A stretch of DNA of 64,000 nt from Pisaster brevispinus (lineage: Eukaryota; Echinodermata; Asteroidea; Forcipulatida; Asteriidae), in the NCBI GenBank assembly GCA_023634235.1, contig JAMKCF010000023.1, positions 3,819,001 to 3,883,000 of the forward strand, in the 5' to 3' direction. The position numbers were made by a program, and so were the translations under genes. The notes below the pieces were generated by a model. The model was not told the DNA's origin, did not search any database, and saw only the letters and a program-made list of their open reading frames with translations. Numbering within the stretch: position 1 is the stretch's first letter; the number at the start of each line of letters is the position of its first letter. This document shows positions 13,001 to 25,000 of the stretch, piece after piece.

Positions 13001-16000
13001 ACTTTTCAATTTCTGGGGAGGAATATACTATGTATGTAAAAAAGGAGCTATAACATGAGGGCGCTATTTCAATAGCTGGAGGTTAAAGTCAGCTGTGCAG
13101 ATCTAAATAAGCCCATTGGCCGGGGCAGCTCAACCGTTGGACAGTCTGCTCCTGCCTCTGGTTCTGCTAGTGCTATGTATCCTATGTTTCCAGATTCCAG
13201 ATGTCGGCATGTTTGTGTAGTCGTAGACTTCTTGTAGTGATACAGTGGCCACTTCATTTTGAAGTTTCTGCCAGTACCTGTGCTTAGAATTGATTTCTCA
13301 GAATGAACCTACATGTATCAGAGTGTGCAGAGATCATTTACAAACTTAGTCTCTGAGGTCCCATTTTGTTTTCATTTATGGATACTTTTGACCAAGTTTC
13401 ATTTGAAGAATTTGATTGATTTGATTTGTTCAGAACTCTGATGGTAGAACACAAATGCTGCCCTGGCTGTGGATGTTTTTGTAATACGGTAAGATCAGCT
13501 GAATGCTGTATTTCTTGAATATTCATATTGGTTAGGTCTTGATAAAACTAAAATGGCAAGCTCTTTTTAGCCCTTGACTTACTTGTGGATATGTCCTATC
13601 TTTACTGGCATAATGAGTGTCATGGCCGAGGGGGTTAAGAGCACCGGACTCAAGCTCTGGTGTTTCTGATCAGCAGAGTGTGTGTTCCAGTCCCGGGTGT
13701 GACACTTGTGTCCTTAAAGGGAAGGTATATGTTTGGTAATCGCTCTCAAAATTAATGGCAATAAAAAATTAATGGATGTAATATTTGCATCGGGATGAAG
13801 AATTTTAATTTGGTTTTTCCCTTACATCGATGTGTATTAAGGATTCAAACCCACCTCTAGCCATCGGGCTAGCTCGGTGGTCTAGTGGTAAGACATCTGC
13901 TCTAGCAAGGCAAAGGTCGTGGGTTCAAATCCCACCTGAGTGATTGCCTGTGGATTTTTTTCACAGAGCTCGGGAGAGCACTGAGTATACAGTGCTTAAT
14001 ACACATCAGTGTAAGGGTAAAACCAAGTTATAATAAAAACTTACTTGGTTAGAAGTACAGCAGCTTTCGATAGTATAAAGCATTTTGAGAAACATTTCAA
14101 TTCAAAATATAGTGGTTATGGAAACAGATATCAGTCTTTATCCCCCAAAATTTGAGTTTGAGAAATGTTTCTGTCAGAATCGTTTCTCAGATTGTGTATT
14201 CCTATTAGGGATTATTCTTCATGCCTGGACATTATCACTCCGGATTTTCGGCGATATATCTAAAAAACGCGACCACCTTTTGAAATGTCTTAATAGATGT
14301 TAATTTTGCATCGGGGATAAAGAATATTAATTTTGGTTTTTGCCCTTACACCAATGTGTGTTAGCACTGTATACTCAGTACTTTCCGAGTTCTGTGAAAA
14401 AAAAAATAAATAAATAAATCACAGCAATTAAAGAACCCAGTTACACTTATTGCTAAGAGAAGGGGTTTGCCCGGGTGTGTCTGGCAGTGGCTGCTGAATG
14501 TGCCGCAGCACCTTGTAAACCCTTATAAGGTTCTACATAAATTGGTCTCATACTTTAAAAAAACCTGAAACCTGTCTTACCATGTTTCTGTTTGTTCAAG
14601 TGCCTCCAGTGCGTATTGGTAAATAGGTTCACTGTATAAGAAGATACATTGTTATACAAACACCTGTGCATTGTCATTAACTATTTAATACACTTTCAGC
14701 CATTGTGCAGTAGAAGTTCAAAAACAACATTCAATTTTGTCCTCAGGGAGATGTGATGGTTTGTAACTCTGAAGAGAAGGACAAACCTCAGCATCATTTC
14801 CATCGTGAATGCATCTACGGTATATCAGGCACCCTGTACTGCCCTCACTGTGGTAACGCCTCCGGTCTGCGTGAATTCTCCATCCCATCTAATGGCAGAA
14901 TCAACGCAATGCGCAAGATCCCAAAGTCGATGATTAAAAGTGGGATTGTGAAGTTACCTCAGTCACTGGTGCAGAAATTAGCTGGATGCTCGGACGATGA
15001 GGGCATCTTACCTAAGGCTCAGGACGATCAAGTTTCGCCAGTCGGACCGAGGTATGAACTCAATTATTCTGTCATCGAAAAAGGTAATCAGAAATCTTTG
15101 CTTTATCGGAAGTAACACTTATAGTATGAGGATTCTTAGTGTGTTATGCCATATGGCGTGTCGTGGCCGAGCGGATAAGAGCACTGGACTCATACTTTGG
15201 TGTTTCTGAATAGCAGAGTGTGGGTTTGAGTACGGGTTATGACACCTGTGTCCTTAACCCTAAAGGGCCCAAATCCTTCAATATCCTCATTGCCATAGTG
15301 CAGGGTTAAGAAGGAGTTGGGTTTTTAGAGATCTGCAGCACAGGAGGATTTAGAAGGGTTTGGGCTACAATGAGTTTTTGTTTGGGGAGGATTTAGCAGG
15401 ACTTGGGCTATCAGGCTGTTTTTACATAGGAGGATTTAGAAGGTTTTAGGTCTCATGCAGCTTGGCCAAAATAGGATTCTGAAGGTTTGGGGCTTTTAGG
15501 GGTGGAAATTATAATAAAGCTGACTTTTCTTTTTTGTTTTGCAACTAAAGTGTTTTTTGTTAGCTTGGTCAGTAAATCAAAAAGTTGATTTAACTACTGT
15601 CACAAAAGGATTTAGAAGGATTTGGGCTAATATGTATATTTACAATAAGGAAAAGGAAATAGAAGGATTTGGGCACTTTAGGTTTATGACAACTTTAATC
15701 TGAAGGATATTGAAGGATTTGGGCAGTATGTTTACCGAAGGGTCTAGTCTGTTAGGGTTAAGCAAGACACTTGACCATTATTGCTTTGTCCTGGGATATC
15801 TGTTGAGCTGTCTGTTGCCAAGCAATGCCTCTTCATGTTCTTACTTCATCTCTCCATCTTCTGTTTTGTCTCCTTCTTTTTCTTTTTCGGTTTCTTTGAG
15901 TCAAATTGGTTGTTTTGCATGCCTACCTGGTGTCATACCACCTTGCTATGTGACCTGCCCGTCTCCACTTTGATTTAATCGTCTTAATAATTTCCTGCAC

Positions 16001-19000
16001 TCTTGACTTCTTTCTCAGGTCCTCATTTATCACCCTGTCCTGTCGTTGTTATTTTTATCATCAATTAAGACACAATTGAAGATAATGTCCTTTAAAATCG
16101 TTTCTCCTTTGTTTCAGCGCAAGGATGAGCATGACAGTGAAGGAGAAGTCAACTTCAGGGGATGTCGATGACGAATACTCCAACCTGCCCTCTAAGAGCA
16201 TCACTCTGAAATCGGGTTCCATCGTTACCTCAAGTAAGATGTTAATCAAGATATTAGAGAGGTTTCCCAAGGCTATGGATACATATGCGGATTCGTCAAC
16301 ACTTTGTGTGTTCACATGCCGCGTAACTTCGGCTTCCCGTGTTGGCATGTACACGTACATAATAATTGCATGACTGTAGTGTTGTTTTATTCACAATGTA
16401 ATGTGTGTGTAGACTACGAATCTCCGCCGTGTGAGTGGATGCAAAGCAACTGGCAGAATCCTGCCAGTTTCTCAAGGCTGGTATCTGGCGGTATTCACGA
16501 GCCTCGAAGTGTGACGTCAGATGTTTCGGGCTAGGCCTGGCCTCATGCTATGTGTTTTCCCCGGTTCCATTCAAATCAAACTTTATGTTCTATTGGATAC
16601 GCATAATTTTATTTAGGTTTTAACCCAATACTAAGCTAAGATTATGTTTCCTGAACTAATCAAAGTCCATATTCTTAGTCATTGTCAGTGTAGTTTGTTG
16701 TTGTTGTTGTCATAAATGACACGTAAGACCTATAAAAATCAATGATATATCGATTTATCCGTTGTCATCTCAGAACCATTGCCACCCGGACCTGGAAGGA
16801 ATGTACTAGAGTCAGCCATGGAGTATCTCAACACAGAGACGTAAGTCAACTACGCTGTAACTTTGTCAATAGAACGGGAAAGTCTGTCACAAAGTCGGAG
16901 TTCACGCATTCTAATTGCGTGTCGTGGCCGAGCGGATAAGATCACTGGACTCAAGCTCTGGTGTTTCTGATCAGCAGAGTGTGGGTTCGAGCCCCGGTCG
17001 TGACACTTGTGTTCTTAAGCAAGACACTCAAACATGATTGCTTCGTCCTTCGGATGGGACGTAAAGCCATAGGTCCTGTGTGTTGTGTAATGCACGTAAA
17101 AGAACCCAGTGCACTTATTGAAAAGAGAAGGGGTCCGCCCCGGTGTTCCTGGTTTGATTGGCTGCATATTGCGCCACAGCACCTTGTAAACCATTACATG
17201 ATGCTATGTAAAGGAGTAGGTCTCTTACTTCAAACGTAGCCCCCCCCCCCATAACATAACAAAATACTTAATGTTGAAGCGCCTTGAGCATCACTGAGTG
17301 ACGGATATGAGCGCTATATAAGAAGCCACTATTATTATTACATCCCTGTGGAGACATCTTTTGTTCTTTCCTTTGTCCCTGTGGTTAACACCCTCCCATA
17401 GACTTTGTACACAAAATTCCTTGTGGAGCAACCCGGTCTTTAGAATTCCCCTATGGCGACCTTTTGTTTTCCCTTTTTTGTTTTGTCTTTGATATCCTTT
17501 GTTTTCCTCACACATTGAAGCAATGTAGGAAAAAAAGATTACAATTGTTTTAATTAATAATTATTGATGAATGTGAAACACCCAATTATAATTTTCACTG
17601 GTATCCAAACAGGTGTTATTTATATGCATCTCCTAAAGGAACTTCCCTGGTATTCATTTGGTATCTCTGAACACTTCTTCCTCTTTTTTCCAGACCTAAG
17701 AGGATACGTTTTTTTCCTAAGAATGTTTACACAGCCTCCGCTCAGGGAGAAACAGCCAAGGTTCTTCAAATGATGGGTAAGAGAAAATAAGCCATTATCG
17801 CTGATTTATCAAGAATAGAACTGGAAAGAACTCCTTATTTCGGTAAAAATTTCCAGTAGGTTCATCAACCACTTAAAGAGGAAGGGAAATGACCAATTCA
17901 ATTTTGTGATGTACTCATTTTCCAGTAGAAAGAGTCCTTGTGTGAGTGGGGGAAATAATTACAAGTCTCTAACCTCACATTAGGATGGAGTAAATTTATA
18001 TTGTATTTGATATCCTTCAAGTGCAAAGCCTTGTCAACATCCAGAATATCTAATGACATTCTGAGAAAAACAGGTCTGTACATTTTTTTTCTGGGGACGT
18101 TTTGGTTCTTTCCTGACCTTCAATTACGGTTTAACATAACGGCCTTGAATGTGACATTTTAACTGATGAAAAATTCCTCCTTCCTTCATGTTTCAAATTT
18201 CACTATGAAAAAGTCAATCACGAACCAAAACATCCCCGTGCAAAAATGTAGAGACCCATTTTTCTCAGAATGATGTCATTAGCTGTTTTGAATGTTAATA
18301 ACTTTTGCACTGGAGGGTATCGAATACAATGACTATTTCCACCATAGGTGAGGTTAGAGACGTGTAATTTTTTCCCCACTCACACCAGGACTCTATCTAT
18401 TGGTAAATGAGTACACCACAAAATTGACTTTGACATTTCCCTTCCTCTGCAAAAGCATTCAACTGCATGGGTTTTGTAAGGTGGCACAACTGTGCTCAGA
18501 ACTATCTGTGTACTGTGCATTCTCCACATGATATCGTTGCATAAGTGCACACGAGATTGATCCATGCAAAAACGTCTTATCTCGGTGCGCACATCCGTGT
18601 CATTTCAAGCAAGGCACAACATTTTGACACTTTCAAGTTCCCACGAAACGCAAGTGCTAGTCTAAGAGATACAACATTTTTCCACTGACACGAAAATATC
18701 ATATTGCAGGCTGGCGTAGTACATTTATCCTTCAAAACCACTTCTGTGATATTGAATGGTCAGACAGTAGGAGGGTTAATGAACATTTTTTAAAAACTCT
18801 TATTTTTCAGCTGAGGGATTTGATCCGAACTATCGCTTCCGAACTTACAACTTGGAATCAGCCTTACATCCTGCCGCTGCCAATGGACACCTAGAAATTA
18901 TTGTCATCCTACTCCAAGCCGGGGCCAATCTAGATGCTGAAGACGAGGATCATAAAACACCACTGGTAGGGGCGGCCATTTTGTTTACTCTTCATACAAA

Positions 19001-22000
19001 TCGTCACTGACGCCACGAACTGACACATGTAGATACCAGTAAAAAGTAGCAATTGGAAAAAACAGCATTTAAAGTTGAATGCTTTTTAAAATCAAGTTTT
19101 CCTTCAAAGTTTCAGGGTATTTTGAACTAGTTTTCTTACAGTGGAGACTTGATGCTTTGAACTTCATATAAAAGGTGCTTTTTACTGCTTTTTATCCTAA
19201 AGTAATAAGCAATAAAGTAAGAAAGGTTTGTGTCAGTTCATGTGGCAGTAAGCTGGTTCCCCACTAGAAGCAGTAATTGTAATGTTGATGTGTGTTTCAT
19301 GAAGTCAAGTGGGTTACCAACCAATAATTTAAGCAAATTGTGGCAGTAAACTGGTTCGCTACTTTTCGCTTCTAGAAGCAGTAATTGTAATGTTGACCAT
19401 GTTGATGTGTGTTTCATTAAGTCAAGTGGGTTGCCAACCAATAATTCATGCAAACTGTGTGGCAGTAAGCTGGTTCCCTACTAGAAGCAGTAATTGTAAC
19501 GTTGATGTGTGTTTCATCAAGTCAAGTGGGTTACCAACCAATAATTCATGCAAACTGTGTGGCAGTAAGCTGGTTCCCTACTAGAAGCAGTAATTGTATT
19601 AATGTTGATTTGTGTTTCATGAAGTCAAGTGGGTTACCAACCAATAATTCATGCAAACTGTGTGGCAGTAAGCTGGTTCCCTACTAGAAGCAGTAATTGT
19701 ATTAATGTTGATGTGTGTTTCATGAAGTCAAGTGGGTTACCAACCAATGATTTATGCAAACTGTGGCAGTAAACTGGTTCGCTACTTTTTGCTTCTAGAA
19801 GCAGAAATTGTAACGTTGATGTGTGGTTCATGAAGTCAAGAAACCAATAATTTATGCAAACTGTGTGGCAGTAAACTGGTTCCCTACTAGAAAGCATATT
19901 AATTTTGGTTTTTACCCTACACCGATGTGTGTTAGCACTGTATACTCAGTACTTTCCTGAGCTCTGTGAAAAAACTTGGGAAAGTACTGAGTATACAGTG
20001 CTAACACACATCGGTGTAGGGTAAAAACCAAAACTAATATTCTTTATCCCCGATGCAAAATTAACATCTATTAAATCGTTGCGGTACCCGCTGCTAAAAA
20101 AATATAGGATTCGAACTGCCTCTAGCTGCCGGGCAATCTCGGTGGTCTAGTTGGTAAGACACTGCTCTAGAATTGCAAAGGTCGTGGGTTCGAATCCCAC
20201 CCGAGTAATATGCCTGTGATTTTGTTCACAGAACTCGGGAAAGTACTGAGTATACAGTGCTAACACACATCGGTGTAAGGGTAAAACCAAAATTAATATT
20301 CTTTATCCCCGATGCAAAATTAACATCTACTAGAAGCAGTAATTGTAGCGTTGATGTTGCGTGTTTTATCTTGTAGATGGCAGCTGTTGAGAGCAGTCAC
20401 AACGAGTGCATGAGGTACCTGATCAAACATGGGGCAACAGTACAGCATAAGGTAACTAGGAATACCTTCTCTCATTGAATCGTTCAAGCCCGATACTCTC
20501 CTGGTCGGCTGGTCGTTGCCTTGGTGCCCCTTGAAATGTTCCAATAGAAAGTAACAATCTCCACATAGAGGTGCCCTTTACCAAGGAGAAAACGCCTTGG
20601 TGCCCTCGCCCTTTCTAAATCGAGGCACCAGGCTTGATCTTTTCTAAGTTTTCTTATTAATTAACAATTATATTAATTAATCATTATATTAATTAACCAT
20701 TATATTAATTAACCATTATATTAATAACCATTATATTAATTAATCAATTTATTAATTAATCATTACGTGCATAAAGTGGTTCAGTCGCTGCAGACTTCAT
20801 TAAATATTCAACTCATTAATAACTTATGTTCCAATCAAAGGGGTCATCAAGATGTTTTTCTTAATTTGTTTCTTAATTTATTATCATACTATTTTTCTAA
20901 GCTTATTCCTTTTTCCTTTTTATGTTCTGAACGTATTTAAAAAACAACATTTTCCCATTGTGGTTTTACCTTGCGAAAGCGATTACAAAAACAAGAACAT
21001 TTTTTGTCTATGACAAACTAAGTCTCATGGTTATTGCTCTATATTTAGATTGACGTCTGTAACCCGTTGAATATTTTATTCCTAGGATGACGAAGGTATG
21101 ACTATTCTTCATGTAGCAGCCAAGAATGGTAACTTAGAAGCGGTGGAATACATCTCAACTCTCAGGAAAATCAACCCTAATTCCCAGGTAAGCAGAAAAA
21201 AAACAAGCTGAAGGGTTTCAAACCACTCCCCATTGTTTGTTGAATCAAACTTAATTCCCAGGTAAGCAGAATAAATGCCGAAGGGGATCGAACCACTCCC
21301 CACTGTTTGTTTAAAATTAACCCCAATTCCCAGCTAAGCAGAATAAACTTTGGTAGTGTGTGTGTGAGATATGATTTTGTTGCTCAAAACACATTTATGA
21401 TTTATGTCGTCTTTTATTGTTAATGTAAAATGTTTTATTGTAAATTTTTAATTGCTTTTTGGACAAAATACTTACTTTTACAGTTTATTCGGACAAAAAT
21501 GAAGCACCTTTTGTATATTGTTACTCGAATTCCTCAAAAATGTGACATTGCCTTGTTGCACTGGGCGACGAATTTCTCATACTGATCGGTATTTGTGCTT
21601 CAGAATTCCTACTTGATACCTTTGTGTTAAGAATACTCCAAGAATATTTACCATCATGTCAAGAATTTCTGTATTAATCTTGTCAAACAGGACGATGGTG
21701 GTTGGACACCAATAATCTGGGCAGCGGAGTACAAAGATATTCCAGTCGTTCAGTTTCTTATTGAGAGGGGCGCTGATCCTAATATCAGAGACAAGGTAAG
21801 ATTTTCAAATATCTCTGGCGTGTCGTGGCCGAGCGGTCGATGGCATAACGATGTAGAGCATTGACCATAAATATTTGCTATTATTAACTAAAAAACTTTA
21901 ACTGAATTCTGAAAACGGCGCAGACGATGGGTGAATTTAGGTGTGATAGACACGGAAACTGTACGGTTGGGTTTAAAATGCATTACATCAGCAAGGTTCT

Positions 22001-25000
22001 TTTCATCCGAATTTCAGTATTAACTTTCTGTTAATGATATGTTCTACATCATTATTTCTCGCTGTCCTGTCAGGAAATTTGTGTAAATCATTTAGGATGA
22101 CACTTAATTTGCATAAAAAGTAAAAAAAAGACAGCGGTTTTCACGGTCTTTGTGGACAAAACCTTGCACTGCTAGTGTCCAAGCACAGCCCACAGCCCGC
22201 GCGTACGGGCTAAAAAAGATCCGTCTTTACCTCACTGAAAAAGTCTCCAACATAGCTACATCAATCTACTGAATGTCAGGGCTCGAATTTGACACTGGAC
22301 CGCAGGCCTGAGGCCAGTGATTTTAGTGTCGGGCCAGTAAACCTGTTACTTGACAAGTCCAGCTGGCTTGTGTTTTTCAATTTAGTAACAATACTTCACT
22401 GTGTAATAACACAAGCAAATTATGTTCAAATGACTTTGAGTTTCAAGAATGTCTTTCAGTTCTCTTGAGTGATGAAGTATACTTTAAACCAATGAAGACA
22501 AAATGGGATAAAACTTCCCAAACATGCCTTAGTGCTTGTTAAAATAAAAAAACATGTTATAAGCAACAGTGTCCAGGTGTCAGGAATTTTTTTTCTCATT
22601 TTCTTTCTGATCTTGTAAGAAAATTTCTGGTCCAGTAAACATTTTGAGCTACAAGACCTGCAGTCTTGTGGATTTTCCCTCCAAATTCGAGCCCTGAATG
22701 TCAATCTACCATTCCAATGTAATTGATTTAAATTGTAATTATTTTACTGCGTTTTTGTTGTATGTGTTTAGGAGGGGAACTCTGGTCTTCATTGGGCTGT
22801 GTTTTCTGGCGCTGATGACGTTGCCGAAATCTTTATTAACCGTCACGGCGACATACATGCACCCAATGTACACGGTGACACTCCGCTGTAAGTCTCCTAC
22901 ATCTGTGTATCGTTGTGTCGGAGCAAAAATATATGTCATTTGCATTACACGAGAGCTTGAAAGTGTCGATATGTCATATCTCACTTGGGGTGTACCTGGG
23001 GTGTACATCCATGAAACAAATATGAAAAAAACTACTCTCGATGGTGAGTCACGGAGAAATAAAACTCCATTCATCTTTGTACACCACTACAAACAGAAAA
23101 CTTTGAACACCAAGTGCAAGGAAATAAAACTCTGCACTTGGTTTGACAAAGCACTAAGATTCATCTTATGATGAGTTGTCAGTATCCCCAAAGTGATACA
23201 AAGGGATCCAGAAACTTGACTATTTATGTGTTTTTTTTCTTACAGGCATATTGCAACAAGAGAAAACCACTACGGCTGTGTCACGTGAGTGTTTTATTAT
23301 TACTTTTTACAGTGTCTTCTTCTTGGATCTTTTGAGGGCTAAATATTAAAATAATTCGTCTGAATTCAATAGAATCTAATAAAATTGGATTCGAACCCAC
23401 CTCTAGCCATCGCGCTAGCTCGGTTGTCTAGTGGTAAGACTTCTGCTCTAGCAATGCAAAGGTCGTGGGTTCGAATCCCACCTGAGTGATTGCCTGTGGA
23501 TTTTTTTTCATAGAGCTCGGGAAAGTACTGAGCATACAGTGCTTAATACACATTGGTGTAAGGGAAAAACAAAATTAAAATTCTTCATCCCGATGCAAAT
23601 ATTTCATCTATTAAATCGTTGCAGTACCTGCTGCTAAGGATTCAAACCTTAGGATCCAAGCCATTGAGCTAGCTCGGTGGTCTAGTGGTAAGACATCTGC
23701 TCTAGCAATGCAAAGGTCTTGGGTTCGAATCCCACCTGAGTGATTGCCTGTGGATTTTTTATTTTTTTTTTTCACAGAGCTCGGGAAAGCACTGTGCTTA
23801 ATACACATCAGTGTAAGGAAAAACCAAATTATAATTCTCCATCCCGATGCAAATATTACATCTATTAAATAAGAAGTTGATGTTTCTTGTTCTCTGTAGG
23901 ATGTTACTCCTCCGCAATGCAAGTATTGAGACCACCAACAAGGAAGGAGAGACCCCCCTGGATTGTGCCAAACCAGACTCGGACGTCTCTCTTGCATTAC
24001 AAGTCAATCAGAAGATGAAGTTGGCCATCGCCAATCGGGCCATCAGGACTGAGAGGATTATTAGCCGGTGAGAATCACAACCGATTATTTTTGCAAAATG
24101 GGAAATAAGTTATCAAAATATGCTCCAATAAAATTGTACTTGTACAAAACCTTCAATAATCAAGTTATCAATTACATTTTTTATGATCCCAAATCCTGTA
24201 CTTATCCTTTTGTAAATTGCCTTCCGAGAATATAAGATTTTAGATTTCATCTTCAAGCAAACTTGAAACCTCGATACTGATTGGTCAACCCATAGCAACA
24301 AGAGGTGCGATATAAACCTATATCACACGGCCAATATCACACCAGGCGTATTGCGCTGTTCTAGCTCCGCGTATTGCGCTGTTCTAGCTCCGCGTATTGC
24401 GCTACTTGAAGTGAAGTATACGCAAAACATACAGCTGTTTTATTACTGCGTATTGCGTTGATACGCGCGTCAAATTTGCTTGAAGATAAATTCAGAATCA
24501 CACTCACGCTTGTGGAATTTTAAAAAATGCTTCTGACCCCATAACCAACTCGGCCTTGGGACTCAGCAGCAATATGGGATGCAGCAGCCCTATATTTCTC
24601 CTAATCCACTCACACTTGTGTGATAACTAATAATAAATTGCAGAGCACCGAATAATGGTATTGTTCCTGTTCTTATATTGATACTTTATTTACCCAGTGA
24701 TATCGCACGTGGCTTGGAGGCACTACCCATCACTGTCGTCAATGCCGTAAATGACGACCCCATTCCAACGGACTTCCATTACGTAGCGAAGAGCTGTGAA
24801 ACGACACCGCTCAATATCAACCACAGCATCAAGCAGCCACCGGTAAGGACCACACTCCAGGCCTAGAATTTGTCAGGACTTTTCCTGATTTCACGATTTA
24901 TTAATATATTTTTGTTTACCTGAAGGTAGGGTCATAGATTGATAAACACTCCAAAAGTTAACGACCATAAAAACTTACTTGGTGAGAAGCACTTCAGTTA

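Noticed and set aside
15254..15263. TTAACCCTAA / TTAGGGTTAA as interstitial telomere repeats
   Set aside because: Only one unit occurs at each end of a defined element, with TTAA duplications. It is a transposon terminus, not a telomeric array.
16917..16999. tRNA-Leu(CAA)-like sequence as a tRNA gene
   Set aside because: The same head occurs repeatedly, attached to one SINE body and with mismatches in the stems, so these are SINE heads, not tRNA genes. The same holds for the SINE-B and SINE-C heads.
22698..23171. 157-codon + strand open frame
   Set aside because: It overlaps EHMT exon 16 in a different phase. The exon's own frame has clear ankyrin homology and correct splice sites; this frame has none.
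23611..23997. 128-codon minus-strand open frame
   Set aside because: It is composed of SINE-B sequence plus the reverse of EHMT exon 18. The peptide looks like the usual false translation of tRNA-derived SINEs.
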